From positions 124,334 to 188,333 of the forward strand of contig NZ_FNWV01000003.1 of the NCBI RefSeq assembly GCF_900108555.1: a DNA stretch of 64,000 bases, in the 5' to 3' direction. Source of the DNA: Ruminococcus flavefaciens. GTDB lineage: Bacteria > Bacillota > Clostridia > Oscillospirales > Ruminococcaceae. A program made the translations under genes and the position numbers. Shown here in pieces: positions 17,244 through 26,559 of the stretch. Each line of letters begins with the position of its first letter. Position 1 is the first letter of the stretch. The notes under the pieces were generated by a model. It was not told the origin of the DNA, did no database searches, and worked only from the letters and a program-made list of their open reading frames with translations.

Positions 17244-17481
17244 CTACTCTGTAGATGTAAGAGATATAGTGGGAGTTTTCGACATTGAGAATACAACTGT
17301 TGAAAAGTGTACCAAGAAGCTGCTTGAAAGAGCAGAAAAGGAAAAACACTGTATCTACACCACCTACGAAATGCCGAAAAGCTTTATAGTAACAGTAAAA
17401 AACGGCATTGAGAGAGTATATATATCACAGTTATCGGCAGCAACTTTGAGGAAACGCCTCAAAGAGGGCGGCGGCTTCTGA
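17221..17481 (+). CDS. remB: RemB-like DUF370 regulator
   Basis: This is an 86-residue member of the DUF370/RemA-RemB group, which are small DNA-binding proteins. In Bacillus RemB affects matrix genes and lies between recF and gyrB, as here. The N-terminal [26 protein letters not shown] is typical, followed by FIVTVKNGIERVYISQLSAATLRKRL. It starts inside recF. Its last codons (gagggcggcgg) probably serve as ribosome binding site for the RAYT gene that starts one base after its stop. Confidence 0.88.
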   Translation: MYLHIGNNYSVDVRDIVGVFDIENTTVEKCTKKLLERAEKEKHCIYTTYEMPKSFIVTVKNGIERVYISQLSAATLRKRLKEGGGF

Positions 17482-17482
17482 A

Positions 17483-18046
17483 ATGGACAGACCTGACAGA
17501 AAACTGAACAGGCTGGAAAATTACGATTATTCACGTAACGGTCTGTATTTCATAACCATATGCACAAAAGACAGAGTACCGTATTTATCGAAGGTATCGT
17601 CTGTAGGGAACGCCGCCCTCGGCGTTCCGCGAAATGCAATAACGGAAAACGGTATATTTGACGTTCCGCACGTAAAACTGACAAAATACGGTGAAATCGT
17701 AAATATCAATATCAAAAAAATAAATGAAATATACAAATATGTTTCTGTTACAAAATACGTTATTATGCCCGATCATATCCATATGATATTATTTGTATCG
17801 GATTTTTGGGATAAACCGTTGAAAAACGGAACGCCGAGGGCGGCGTTCCTTACAAAATCCATTTCACAAATAATAAACGGATTGAAATCAATTTCAACAA
17901 AACAAATCGGTTTTTCTATATGGCAAAAATCATTCCACGACCACATTATCCGCAATGAAAAGGAATTCCTTGAAATTTGCGATTACATTGACAATAATCC
18001 CATAAACTGGGTAAATGACATATACAACCAAAATTATTGGAGGTAA
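17483..18046 (+). CDS. REP-associated tyrosine transposase (RAYT), copy 1
   Basis: This 187-residue Y1 transposase belongs to the IS200/IS605-related RAYT group, single-strand nucleases that process REP hairpins. It has the N-terminal NYDYSRNGLYFITICTKDR block, the HUH pair in MPDHIHMIL (His98, His100), and the catalytic Tyr (probably Tyr168 in CDYIDNNPINW). GTAGGG-type hairpins lie inside the frame at 17603-17629 and, inverted, at 17827-17853. They encode VGNAALGVP and GTPRAAFLT. It starts one base after the remB stop (TGAAATG) and ends four bases before gyrB, inside a core operon. All three catalytic residues are present, so it may be active. Confidence 0.9.
   Translation: MDRPDRKLNRLENYDYSRNGLYFITICTKDRVPYLSKVSSVGNAALGVPRNAITENGIFDVPHVKLTKYGEIVNINIKKINEIYKYVSVTKYVIMPDHIHMILFVSDFWDKPLKNGTPRAAFLTKSISQIINGLKSISTKQIGFSIWQKSFHDHIIRNEKEFLEICDYIDNNPINWVNDIYNQNYWR
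17603..17629 (+). repeat. GTAGGG hairpin inside RAYT 1 (forward arm)
   Basis: This 27-base element starts gtagggaacgcc and ends ggcgttccg, with a nine-base stem. It is read in frame as residues 41-49 of the transposase. Confidence 0.85.
17827..17853 (-). repeat. GTAGGG hairpin inside RAYT 1 (inverted arm)
   Basis: This is the reverse complement of the element at 17603 with one mismatch in 27 bases. It is translated as residues 115-124, on the other side of the HUH motif. Confidence 0.85.
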
Positions 18047-18049
18047 ATC

Positions 18050-19981
18050 ATGAGTCAGCAGAACAACAACTACGATGAAAACGACATACAAGTCCTTGAA
18101 GGACTTGAAGCGGTCCGCAAAAGACCGGGTATGTACATCGGCTCGACAGGTCCGGGGGGACTCCACCACCTTGTATACGAGATAGTGGACAACTCTATCG
18201 ACGAAGCTCTTGCAGGCTACTGTACAGAGATATCTGTCGAGATACTTGAAGGAGATATTATCCGCGTTTCAGATAACGGACGTGGTATACCTGTAGGTAT
18301 CCACCCGAAGGAGGGCATCTCCGCAGCAACCGTTGTTTATACCATTCTCCACGCAGGCGGTAAGTTCGGCGGCGGCGGATATAAGGTATCAGGCGGTCTC
18401 CACGGTGTCGGAGCTTCCGTAGTTAACGCTCTTTCATCATGGCTGGAGCTTACCGTAAAGGACGGCGAGCACGTTTACTTCCAGCGTTTCGAGCGCGGTC
18501 ACTATGACGAACAGCTTAAAATTATCGGCGATACCACAGAAACAGGTACTTCCGTAATGTTCAAGGCTGATGACGAGATATTCGAGACTACCGTCTACAG
18601 CTATGAGATACTTCTCAGAAGGCTTCGTGAACAGGCTTTCCTAAACGCAGGCATAAAGATAATATTCTCGGATAAGCGCGACAAGGAGAATATCCTCGGC
18701 GAAACTCTCCACTATGAGGGCGGTATCCGTCAGTTCGTAGAGCATATCCACAAAACACGCGAGCTTGAAGCTATCAGCGGCGATGTTATTTACATTTCGG
18801 GTACTCAGGGCGACTCTTTCGCTGAGATAGCTCTCCAGTACAACGACAGCTATAACGAAGTTATACTTTCATTTGCAAACAATATCCATACCAAGGACGG
18901 CGGTTCTCACGAAACAGGCTTCAAGAACGCACTTACCAAGGTAATAAACGATTACGGTATGAAAATGGGCAAGATAAAAGATCCCAAGGATAAGCTGAAA
19001 GGCGAAGATGTCCGCGAAGGTCTTACAGCCATAATCTCCGTAAAGCTTACCGAGTGCGAATTTGAGGGACAGACAAAGGGACGTCTCGGAAATCCCGAAG
19101 TACGGCCGTTCATCGAGAAAATGGTGCAGGAAAAGCTCATGAATTTCCTTGAGGAAAATCCCGAGACTGCAAACCTTATTTTCGAGAAGAGCCTGTCCGC
19201 ACTTAAAGCCCGTGAAGCTGCAAAGCGCGCAAGAGAGGCAGAGCGTAAGAAGAACGCTTTCGGAAATGCTTCCATGCCCGAAAAGCTTGCGGACTGCTCC
19301 GAGCGTGACGCAAGATACACCGAGATATACATCGTCGAGGGAGATTCTGCGGGCGGCTCTGCAAAGCAGGGACGTGACAGACGCTTTCAGGCTATCCTTG
19401 CACTCTGGGGCAAGATGCTCAACGTTGAAAAGGCTCGTATCGACAAGATATACGGCAACGACAAGCTCGAACCTGTTGTTACTGCACTTGGTACAGGTAT
19501 AGGTGAGGATTTCGATATAGAAAAGCTCCGTTACGGCAAAGTCATCATCATGGCTGATGCCGATGTTGACGGTATGCACATCAGAACTCTCCTGCTCACA
19601 TTCTTCTTCCGTTACATGAGACCTCTCATCACCAACGGAAACGTTTATATAGCACAGCCTCCTCTTTTCAGAGTTGAGCGCAAGAAAAAGGTATACTACG
19701 CATTCTCCGACGAGGAGCGTGACAAGTACATCTCAGAGCTTTCCGAGGACGGAAAGTACAAGGACGTAGAAGTTCAGCGTTACAAAGGTCTTGGTGAGAT
19801 GGACCCCGAACAGCTCTGGGAAACTACTATGGACCCCGAGCACCGTACTATCGTTAAGATAGGCATGGAGGACGCTTTAAAGGCTGACGAGACATTCAGC
19901 ATACTCATGGGCGATAAGGTAGAGCCAAGACGTAATTTCATCGAGAAAAACGCTAAATTCGCACAGGATCTTGATATATGA
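18050..19981 (+). CDS. gyrB: DNA gyrase subunit B
   Basis: GyrB (643 aa) supplies the ATPase of gyrase, which introduces negative supercoils. The GHKL ATPase domain carries [20 protein letters not shown] and [14 protein letters not shown]. The TOPRIM domain has [15 protein letters not shown] and the metal-binding DADVDG. The C-terminal end contains the [19 protein letters not shown] block. The length is normal. A ttggagg site precedes the ATG; part of it overlaps the RAYT end. Confidence 0.97.
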   Translation: MSQQNNNYDENDIQVLEGLEAVRKRPGMYIGSTGPGGLHHLVYEIVDNSIDEALAGYCTEISVEILEGDIIRVSDNGRGIPVGIHPKEGISAATVVYTILHAGGKFGGGGYKVSGGLHGVGASVVNALSSWLELTVKDGEHVYFQRFERGHYDEQLKIIGDTTETGTSVMFKADDEIFETTVYSYEILLRRLREQAFLNAGIKIIFSDKRDKENILGETLHYEGGIRQFVEHIHKTRELEAISGDVIYISGTQGDSFAEIALQYNDSYNEVILSFANNIHTKDGGSHETGFKNALTKVINDYGMKMGKIKDPKDKLKGEDVREGLTAIISVKLTECEFEGQTKGRLGNPEVRPFIEKMVQEKLMNFLEENPETANLIFEKSLSALKAREAAKRAREAERKKNAFGNASMPEKLADCSERDARYTEIYIVEGDSAGGSAKQGRDRRFQAILALWGKMLNVEKARIDKIYGNDKLEPVVTALGTGIGEDFDIEKLRYGKVIIMADADVDGMHIRTLLLTFFFRYMRPLITNGNVYIAQPPLFRVERKKKVYYAFSDEERDKYISELSEDGKYKDVEVQRYKGLGEMDPEQLWETTMDPEHRTIVKIGMEDALKADETFSILMGDKVEPRRNFIEKNAKFAQDLDI

Positions 19982-20565
19982 TCGGAGCATCTATGGAAGA
20001 AAACTACAAACTCGAAAAAGAATATAAATTATCCGTGGATACTTTCCGCGAAGCCTACCGTGCTTTCCAGAAAAAGTTCATATATCCCAAAAGCAGGGCA
20101 TATATGGTGATTTTTGCAGCATTGGCACTGGGTATACTGATATTCGGCGTTATCGTAATGAGTGATGCTTCAAAGAAGCAGAAATACATAACCTACATCG
20201 CTTTTATTATGGCAGCAGCATTTGCTTTCAAGGAGTGGTATACTCCCGAAAAAATGCGCCGCAATCTTACCGAATCCGTAAGAGCACTGGGCGAGCCTGT
20301 CTATAAGATAGGCATAGGCGATAAATTTGTTGATATATCAACAGTTACCGAAGACCTCAGCGATATCTCTGAGGAAGAAAAAGAAAGCGTTCAGAATGAA
20401 GATCCTCTGCCGGAAAAGACAAGAATTAAAGTCGATGAAGGCTTTCAGCTCATGGAGTATGACAAGTTCTTCCTGATGCTTGCAGGAAAAGAGTCATTCT
20501 ACATACTCCCGAAGGAAGGCTTTTCCGAGTCTGAACTGAAGATCGTAAGAGATATAAAGAATTGA
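19978..20565 (+). CDS. YcxB-like membrane protein
   Basis: This 195-residue protein overlaps the gyrB stop (ATGA) and precedes gyrA by 39 bases. It has two predicted transmembrane helices (about 44-62 and 72-88). Its C-terminal cytoplasmic domain reads [27 protein letters not shown], matching the YcxB-like C-terminal pattern. No biochemical role is established for the family. The insertion of such a gene between gyrB and gyrA suggests co-expression only. An internal ATG at 19993 ([11 protein letters not shown]) is an alternative start. Confidence 0.75.
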   Translation: MIGASMEENYKLEKEYKLSVDTFREAYRAFQKKFIYPKSRAYMVIFAALALGILIFGVIVMSDASKKQKYITYIAFIMAAAFAFKEWYTPEKMRRNLTESVRALGEPVYKIGIGDKFVDISTVTEDLSDISEEEKESVQNEDPLPEKTRIKVDEGFQLMEYDKFFLMLAGKESFYILPKEGFSESELKIVRDIKN

Positions 20566-20604
20566 AAGACCATAAATTAAAATACATTCTCTCAGGAGGA
20601 AAAA

Positions 20605-23235
20605 ATGCTTTACAATGACAACTCAAAGGTAATAAATACCGAGATAGTTGACGAAATGGAAAATTCCATGCTCAATTACGCCATGTCGGTAATTGTTTCC
20701 AGAGCACTTCCCGATGTAAGAGACGGTCTGAAGCCCGTACACAGAAGAATACTGTATACGCTCCATGAAAACGGACTTACTCCCGAGAAGCCATACCGTA
20801 AGTGCGCCGATACAGTCGGTGCGGTTCTGGGACGTTATCATCCACACGGCGATGCGTCGGTATATGACGCACTTGTAAGACTTGCGCAGGATTTCTCGAT
20901 GCGCTATCCCCTTGTTGACGGTCACGGAAACTTCGGTTCCATAGACGGTGACGGCCCTGCGGCTTACCGTTATACCGAGGCTAAAATGGCTAAGCTCACT
21001 CTTGATATGCTCACGGATATCAACAAGGAGACTGTTGATTTCACATCAAACTACGATGACCGTCTCAAAGAGCCTTCCGTACTTCCTTCGCGTTTCCCGA
21101 ACCTTCTTGTAAACGGTTCTGTTGGTATCGCTGTTGGTATGGCTACAAATATTCCTCCCCACAATCTGGGCGAGGTAATAGACGCTTTGCAGCTCCTTAT
21201 AGACGATCCCGACTGCACTCTTGAACAGCTCATGGAGCACATTCAGGGACCTGATTTCCCTACAGGCGGCATAATCATGGGCAGAGCAGGCATACGTGCT
21301 GCCTACGCTACAGGTAAGGGCAAGATCACTCTCCGCAGCCGTACTCACTTCGAGGAGATAAAGGGCAGGAACTGCATCATTATCGACGAGATACCTTATA
21401 TGCTCCGTAAGGAAAGACTCCTCAAGAGCATCAACCAGCTTGCAAGAGACAAGCGTATAGAGGGACTTTACGACCTCCGCGATGAGTCCGACAAGGACGG
21501 TATGAGAGTAGTTATCGAGCTTAAAAAGGACGCTATCCCGAATATCGTTCTCAACAAGCTCTTTGCACTTACACAGCTTCAGGACACAGTGGGCATAATC
21601 ATGCTTGCTCTCGTAAACAACGAGCCAAAGATACTCACACTGAAGCAGATGCTCCAGCACTACCTCGACTTCCAGGTAGACGTAATACAGAGAAGAACTC
21701 GCTTCGACCTGAGAAAGGCTCTCGAAAGAGCTCATATCTTGCAGGGCTTCGTGCTTGCTGCTGATTATATCGACGAAGTTATCGCAATAATCCGTTCAAG
21801 TGCGACTGTACAGGAAGCAAAGACACGCATGATGGAGCGTTTCAGCGACGTTGATATGTCTGCACTCCTTGACCGTGCTCAGTACGATCTTACAGGACTT
21901 CACATCGAAGCACAGACAGGTCTTTCCGAGGAACAGGCTGAGGCTATCGTACAGATGCGTTTAGGACAGCTCACAGGTCTCGAAAGACAGAAGATAACCG
22001 ATGAACTCTACGGACTTCTCACAAAGATATCCGACTATGAGGATATCCTTGCAGACGTTAACCGTGTTTACGCTATAATCCTTGAGGATCTCAATACTAT
22101 CCGCAAGAAGTTCAGCGACAAGCGCCGTACAGACATCGAAAATGTCAGCGGTGAAGTTGATATCGAGGATCTTATCCCCGAGGAGGACTGCGTTGTAACT
22201 CTTACAAACAACGGCTATATCAAGCGTATGCCGCTTACAGAGTACAAGACACAGCACCGCGGCGGACGAGGAATAACAGGTATGAAGCAGCGTGATGAGG
22301 ACTTCGTTGAGGAAATGTTCATCTGCGGCTCACATGACAATATCCTGTTCATCTCCAATAAGGGTATCATGTACAAGCTCAAATGCTATGAGATACCTGA
22401 CGGTTCAAAGGCTTCAAGAGGCTTTAACCTCATAAATCTGCTTCCTCTCACAGAAAATGAGAAGATAGCTGCAATGATAAAGACCACAGACTTCGGTGAC
22501 GACAAGTTCATCACTATGGTCACAAAGAACGGCAAGATAAAGAGGACTAATCTTTCGCTTTATAAGAATGTCCGCAAGAACGGTCTTATCGCCATAGGAC
22601 TTGACGAGGGCGACGAGATAGAGGGCGTTCGCATGACTGACGGCAATGCACAGCTCTTTGTGGCAACTCATAACGGTATGGTGATCCGTCTTGAAGAAAG
22701 CAAGATGAGAGCACTTTCACGTTCGGCTCACGGCGTAAGAGCTATCAAGCTCCGTGACGGCGACTATGTAGTAAGCATGGCAAGAGTCCGCGAGGGAGCA
22801 ACACTCCTTACAGTTACCGAAAACGGCTACGGCAAGCGTACAGAGCTTGACAGCTATCGTATACAGAACCGCGGCGGCTACGGACTTACAAACTACAAGG
22901 TAGACGATATCCGCGGACACGTCTGCGGCATCAAGATAGTTGACGAAGAGGACGATATTATCCTCGTATCAAGCGACGGCATCATTATCAGAATACTTGC
23001 AAGCGATATCCGCGTAATGGGACGTATCGCAAAGGGCGTTCGTGTAATGAGAGTCAGCGAGGGCGCAAATGTAGTTGCATTCACCCGTGCAGAGCATGAC
23101 GATAATGCCGAGACCGAAAAGGTGGAGCAGCTCACAGAAGAGCAGGCTAAGGCTGCGGAAGCTGAGGCTGCACTTGAAGAGCAGAACGAAGTTATAATCG
23201 AAGCAGACCCTGAGGACGAGGAGAATGAGGAATAA
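20605..23235 (+). CDS. gyrA: DNA gyrase subunit A
   Basis: GyrA (876 aa) breaks and rejoins DNA in the gyrase tetramer. The catalytic tyrosine is Tyr123 in AAYRYTEAKMA. The quinolone-pocket segment HPHGDASVYDALVR has Ser85 at the usual resistance position, so the wild-type residue is retained. Six-bladed C-terminal wrapping repeats follow (about 500-830), including the GyrA-box segment QHRGGRGITG. The tail is unusually acidic, Glu/Ala-rich (about 835-876). A caggagga site precedes the ATG. Confidence 0.97.
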   Translation: MLYNDNSKVINTEIVDEMENSMLNYAMSVIVSRALPDVRDGLKPVHRRILYTLHENGLTPEKPYRKCADTVGAVLGRYHPHGDASVYDALVRLAQDFSMRYPLVDGHGNFGSIDGDGPAAYRYTEAKMAKLTLDMLTDINKETVDFTSNYDDRLKEPSVLPSRFPNLLVNGSVGIAVGMATNIPPHNLGEVIDALQLLIDDPDCTLEQLMEHIQGPDFPTGGIIMGRAGIRAAYATGKGKITLRSRTHFEEIKGRNCIIIDEIPYMLRKERLLKSINQLARDKRIEGLYDLRDESDKDGMRVVIELKKDAIPNIVLNKLFALTQLQDTVGIIMLALVNNEPKILTLKQMLQHYLDFQVDVIQRRTRFDLRKALERAHILQGFVLAADYIDEVIAIIRSSATVQEAKTRMMERFSDVDMSALLDRAQYDLTGLHIEAQTGLSEEQAEAIVQMRLGQLTGLERQKITDELYGLLTKISDYEDILADVNRVYAIILEDLNTIRKKFSDKRRTDIENVSGEVDIEDLIPEEDCVVTLTNNGYIKRMPLTEYKTQHRGGRGITGMKQRDEDFVEEMFICGSHDNILFISNKGIMYKLKCYEIPDGSKASRGFNLINLLPLTENEKIAAMIKTTDFGDDKFITMVTKNGKIKRTNLSLYKNVRKNGLIAIGLDEGDEIEGVRMTDGNAQLFVATHNGMVIRLEESKMRALSRSAHGVRAIKLRDGDYVVSMARVREGATLLTVTENGYGKRTELDSYRIQNRGGYGLTNYKVDDIRGHVCGIKIVDEEDDIILVSSDGIIIRILASDIRVMGRIAKGVRVMRVSEGANVVAFTRAEHDDNAETEKVEQLTEEQAKAAEAEAALEEQNEVIIEADPEDEENEE

Positions 23236-23689
23236 GACTGAGAGGAGCTTTCTCAGATTTGGAGAAAGTGCCCTTACAGCACTGATAATAACGGTGCTGA
23301 GCCTTTTCTGTCAGTTCATAAATTGGTTTGCATACGAAAAAATAGGTTACGCATGGGGCATCACATTAGTGACGCCCCTCGTACTATGTGCAATGTATCA
23401 TTTTGTACAGCTTGACGGCGGACGTGAGGGCAGCTTTTCACGGAAGTTCTTTTTCATATTCTCCGTAGTCATACCGCTTCTTGTTGGTATTTTGCTGACA
23501 GTGATAATGCTGCTTGCAGCACCTGAGATAAGCGTATTTTCGCCAGAAGCCGAGTACAGGGGAACAGTCCGCGAGGCTATAGCCACATATGCGGGAAGAT
23601 TTGTTTTCACGTCACTGTATCTGCTTATATTCGCAGCCGCAGATCATTTTATACTGAAAAGACTTGATGAAAAAAGGAAAACACAGTGA
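23225..23689 (+). CDS. four-helix membrane protein of unknown function
   Basis: This is 154 residues with four predicted transmembrane segments (about 14-32, 40-56, 74-98 and 123-145). I do not recognise the family. Its ATG lies inside the last codons of gyrA (11-base overlap) and its stop overlaps the next gene's GTG (GTGA), so it is embedded in a coupled operon with gyrA and the phosphoesterase. Confidence 0.65.
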   Translation: MRNKTERSFLRFGESALTALIITVLSLFCQFINWFAYEKIGYAWGITLVTPLVLCAMYHFVQLDGGREGSFSRKFFFIFSVVIPLLVGILLTVIMLLAAPEISVFSPEAEYRGTVREAIATYAGRFVFTSLYLLIFAAADHFILKRLDEKRKTQ

Positions 23690-24486
23690 AATACATTATA
23701 CTTATCGTTATTGTTCTGTTAGTAATATATGCCCTTATCGAGAATTTATGTCTCCTTACAGTAAGGCGTGAAAAGCTTGGAAAAGGCATAAGGATAGTTC
23801 ATCTTTCAGACCTACACAGGAAGCAATTCGGGAAAAACAACATAAGGCTCTGCGAAAAGGTCAAGGAGCAGTCTCCCGACCTGATAATATTTAGCGGAGA
23901 CCTTATAACACGATATGAAACGGATCTTTCATGTGCAGAAATGACGCTGAAAATGCTTTGTAAGATAGCCCCCGTTTATATGATATATGGCAATCACGAG
24001 CATAGCATATCAGGGGAAATGCGCCCCGAGTTGGAAGCTATGTTTGAAAGATCGAATGTCATACTTCTGAAAAATGAAAGCTCCGAGATAAATATCAACG
24101 GCAGACATCTGAAAATATACGGACTCCTTGATAATTACGGAGTTTACAAGAAAAACGGCAGCTACCGCGACCTTGATGTAATAAAGACAGATGACCTTGA
24201 AAAGCTGCTCGGAAAGTGTCCCGAGGGCGAGGTGCTGCTCATGGCGCATAATCCGTTTTTTGCGGAAGCCTATGCGGAATGGGGCGCGAAATATACCTTC
24301 AGCGGTCATGTTCACGGCGGAGCAGTGCGTATTTTCGGTATCGCAATGCTGTCACCCGAGAGAAAATTCTTTCCTAAAAACTCAAAGGGAGTCTATACCT
24401 ACGGCAATATGAAGCTTCTGGTATCGGCAGGTCTGGGAAAACTGAGGCTTTTTGATCCTCCCGAGATAGTTGTGTATGAGATATGA
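23686..24486 (+). CDS. membrane-anchored metallophosphoesterase (YkuE-like)
   Basis: This 266-residue calcineurin-like phosphoesterase has an N-terminal transmembrane anchor (residues 2-19). The metal-binding set is complete: HLSDLH, FSGDLI, YGNHEH and FSGHVHGG. Related YkuE proteins are cell-wall-associated phosphodiesterases. The substrate is unknown. It starts with GTG in a GTGA overlap with the preceding membrane protein. It converges on a YtaF-like gene. Confidence 0.85.
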   Translation: MKYIILIVIVLLVIYALIENLCLLTVRREKLGKGIRIVHLSDLHRKQFGKNNIRLCEKVKEQSPDLIIFSGDLITRYETDLSCAEMTLKMLCKIAPVYMIYGNHEHSISGEMRPELEAMFERSNVILLKNESSEININGRHLKIYGLLDNYGVYKKNGSYRDLDVIKTDDLEKLLGKCPEGEVLLMAHNPFFAEAYAEWGAKYTFSGHVHGGAVRIFGIAMLSPERKFFPKNSKGVYTYGNMKLLVSAGLGKLRLFDPPEIVVYEI

Positions 24487-24488
24487 TA

Positions 24489-25103
24489 CTAAGCCGAAAA
24501 AACGGCAAACAGAATGAGAAACAGTCCTCCCGTCCATGAGAAGTCACGGTTAATGGAGGATATTTTTCTGCCCGTAAGCGAACCGAGGATAAGCGCAGCA
24601 GCTCCGCAGATGAAAACGGCTGCGGCTGCACCGAGCGCGGATATATCCTTACCGCCGCAGCTAAGTCCCGTTGCAGCAGAGTCAAAAGAGCCTGCAAGAG
24701 CAAGAACAGCTGCTTCGCCTATGGACAGTACCTTTGAGCTGTCCATATCAACAGCGGAATCATCGAGACAGAGCTTGACGAATACAGAAAGCTCTCCCAT
24801 TTTCACGGAAATACTGTCTTTTTCGGAAATATGCCTTATGACGCTTCGCAGTATGCTCTTTGCGATATTCAGCGAGCCTATGGTTATAAGCACTGCTGTA
24901 CCGATGATGTGGATAGTATGCGAGGTAATATATCCCGAGATAAAGTCGGAAAGCATAATGGAAATAAATAAAACAGAAGCCGAAAACATATCTATTACCA
25001 GTGCGGAGCTCAAAGGTATCTTTACACCGCTGTTGCAGCAGGCAGCTGCCGCAAGGTATATGTCGATGCTGACAATAAAAGCGAGAAAAAATTCTTTTAG
25101 CAA
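24489..25103 (-). CDS. YtaF/MntP-like sporulation membrane protein
   Basis: This 204-residue protein has about six transmembrane helices. Two repeated motifs with buried acidic residues (FLAFIVSIDIYLAA near the N terminus and ALAGSFDSAATGLSCG near 135-150) match the MntP/YtaF superfamily. MntP exports manganese; YtaF is a sporulation-associated relative. The start is a TTG (25103) with ggaggtg seven bases upstream, preferred over the longer frame. It is transcribed opposite to the phosphoesterase and ends three bases from it. Confidence 0.8.
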   Translation of the reverse strand: MLKEFFLAFIVSIDIYLAAAACCNSGVKIPLSSALVIDMFSASVLFISIMLSDFISGYITSHTIHIIGTAVLITIGSLNIAKSILRSVIRHISEKDSISVKMGELSVFVKLCLDDSAVDMDSSKVLSIGEAAVLALAGSFDSAATGLSCGGKDISALGAAAAVFICGAAALILGSLTGRKISSINRDFSWTGGLFLILFAVFSA

Positions 25104-25201
25104 AATATTACACCTCCGCATTATCATATGCATAACCGTCATAATATGACAATAAAAGCAGTTATTTTTTCATTTTCAGGATATTATTTTCTTGTAGTCT
25201 A

Positions 25202-25230
25202 TTGACTTTCCGAGGAAATACAAGTATAAT
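25202..25230 (+). promoter_or_regulatory. sigma-A promoter upstream of the TIM-barrel gene
   Basis: TTGACT (25202-25207), a 17-base spacer and TATAAT (25225-25230) form a near-perfect promoter. It probably drives the isomerase-like gene, nrdR and the following membrane protein. Confidence 0.8.
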
Positions 25231-25263
25231 TTAATTAGAAAATTTTCGCAGGGAGGGGTTGAA

Positions 25264-26067
25264 TTGATAGCAGGTGTTTCAACAGCTTGCCTGTATCCGA
25301 AGCCCCTTGAGGAGTCGCTTTATGACCTTGCAGTCAACGGCGTTTCCTGTGTAGAGATATTTCTTAACACTCATTCCGAGCTGAAAAAGGGCTATGCCCA
25401 CGGTATGGCAAATCTTCTCAAAAGATTTGATGTAAAGTGTCCTTCAGTACACCCATTTACCTGTGAGATAGAGCCGCTGATGTTCTTTTCGGAATATGAG
25501 CGCAGAATGAATGATATACTTGAATATTACAAGCTGTACTTCCGCTTTATGAACATCGTGGGAGCAGATATTTTCGTTTTTCACGGCGGTAAACCCTCAT
25601 CGGTATGTACTCCCGAGCTTTACTGTGAAAGGTATTCAAAGCTTTATCGTCTCGGTAAGGAATTCGGTGTTACGGTAGCTGTAGAGAATGTCTCAAGGTG
25701 CAGGAGCGGTTCGTCAGCCTTTGTAAAAGAGATAAAGAATATGCTGGGCAATGAGTTTGCCTTTGTGCTTGATACAAAGCAGGCGATACGTTCAAACGAA
25801 AGTCCCGTTAAATTCCTTGATATAGTCGGCGACAAGATATCCCATGTGCATATCAGCGACTCTGGAGAAATGGGCGATTGTCTGCTCATAGGCAGAGGAA
25901 GATTTAATTTTAAGCAGTTTTTTGAAAAGCTCGCAGGCTATAATCCCGATTGCAGCGTAGTCCTTGAGCTTTACAGAAGCGGTTTTTCAGGCATAAGCGA
26001 TCTCATTTCCAGTTACAATATACTCACTAAAATGACCGAGCCTTACGGCGGGGAGCAGAAAAAATGA
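25264..26067 (+). CDS. sugar phosphate isomerase/epimerase family TIM barrel
   Basis: This 267-residue protein belongs to the AP-endonuclease-2 / xylose isomerase-like TIM-barrel superfamily. The metal-site motifs are VAVENVSRCRSG, FVLDTKQAIRSNES, HVHISDSG and VVLELYRSG. The substrate cannot be told from sequence. It starts with TTG five bases after ggaggg; no ATG fits in frame. Its stop overlaps the nrdR start (ATGA). Confidence 0.82.
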   Translation: MIAGVSTACLYPKPLEESLYDLAVNGVSCVEIFLNTHSELKKGYAHGMANLLKRFDVKCPSVHPFTCEIEPLMFFSEYERRMNDILEYYKLYFRFMNIVGADIFVFHGGKPSSVCTPELYCERYSKLYRLGKEFGVTVAVENVSRCRSGSSAFVKEIKNMLGNEFAFVLDTKQAIRSNESPVKFLDIVGDKISHVHISDSGEMGDCLLIGRGRFNFKQFFEKLAGYNPDCSVVLELYRSGFSGISDLISSYNILTKMTEPYGGEQKK

Positions 26068-26540
26068 AATGTCCTTACTGTGGATTTGAAGACCTTAAAG
26101 TAATAGATTCACGTCCTGCTGAGGATAAGACAAGGCGCAGGCGCGAATGTACAAGATGCGGAGAAAGATTTACTACCTATGAAGCAGTGGAAGTTCCGCT
26201 TTTAATGGTGGAAAAGCGAGACGGAAGCGTACAGCTGTTTGATAAGTCAAAGCTCATAAACGGTATAGTATCCGCAATAAAAAAGAGACCTGTCTCTGCT
26301 GAGAAGGTCACTGAGATAGCGAATTATGTTGAGAATTATTACGCAAACGCACTGAGGACGGTGGCAAAGTCGTCCGAGATAGGCGAGCTCGTACTTGACA
26401 GGCTCAGGGATATAGATCCAATATCCTACATAAGATTTGCGTCGGTATATAAAGACTTCACGGATATCGACAGCTTTGTTGCCGCTATCAGTGAATTCAA
26501 TGATAATGGTGAAAGATCGGGAAACGATCCCGAAAAATAA
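26064..26540 (+). CDS. nrdR: transcriptional repressor NrdR
   Basis: NrdR (158 aa) is the ATP-cone repressor of ribonucleotide reductase genes. The N-terminal zinc ribbon has CPYCG (3-7) and CTRCGERFTTYE (about 31-42). The ATP-cone domain starts near VEKRDGSVQLFDKSKL and ends at FASVYKDFTDIDSF. The length is normal. It is translationally coupled to the preceding gene. Confidence 0.96.
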   Translation: MKCPYCGFEDLKVIDSRPAEDKTRRRRECTRCGERFTTYEAVEVPLLMVEKRDGSVQLFDKSKLINGIVSAIKKRPVSAEKVTEIANYVENYYANALRTVAKSSEIGELVLDRLRDIDPISYIRFASVYKDFTDIDSFVAAISEFNDNGERSGNDPEK

Positions 26541-26559
26541 ATAATGGAGGTATATGTGT

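Noticed and set aside
17483..18046. In-frame hairpins explained as chance or pure coding constraint
   Set aside because: Two RAYT genes have different stems, each with a nearly or fully exact inverted partner, with only the ends conserved. Codon constraint would not create exact reverse complements.
24514..25149. Plus-strand frame of 211 residues opposite the YtaF-like gene
   Set aside because: The minus frame has membrane helices and family motifs; the plus frame has an Ala/Ser/Glu-rich shadow composition.
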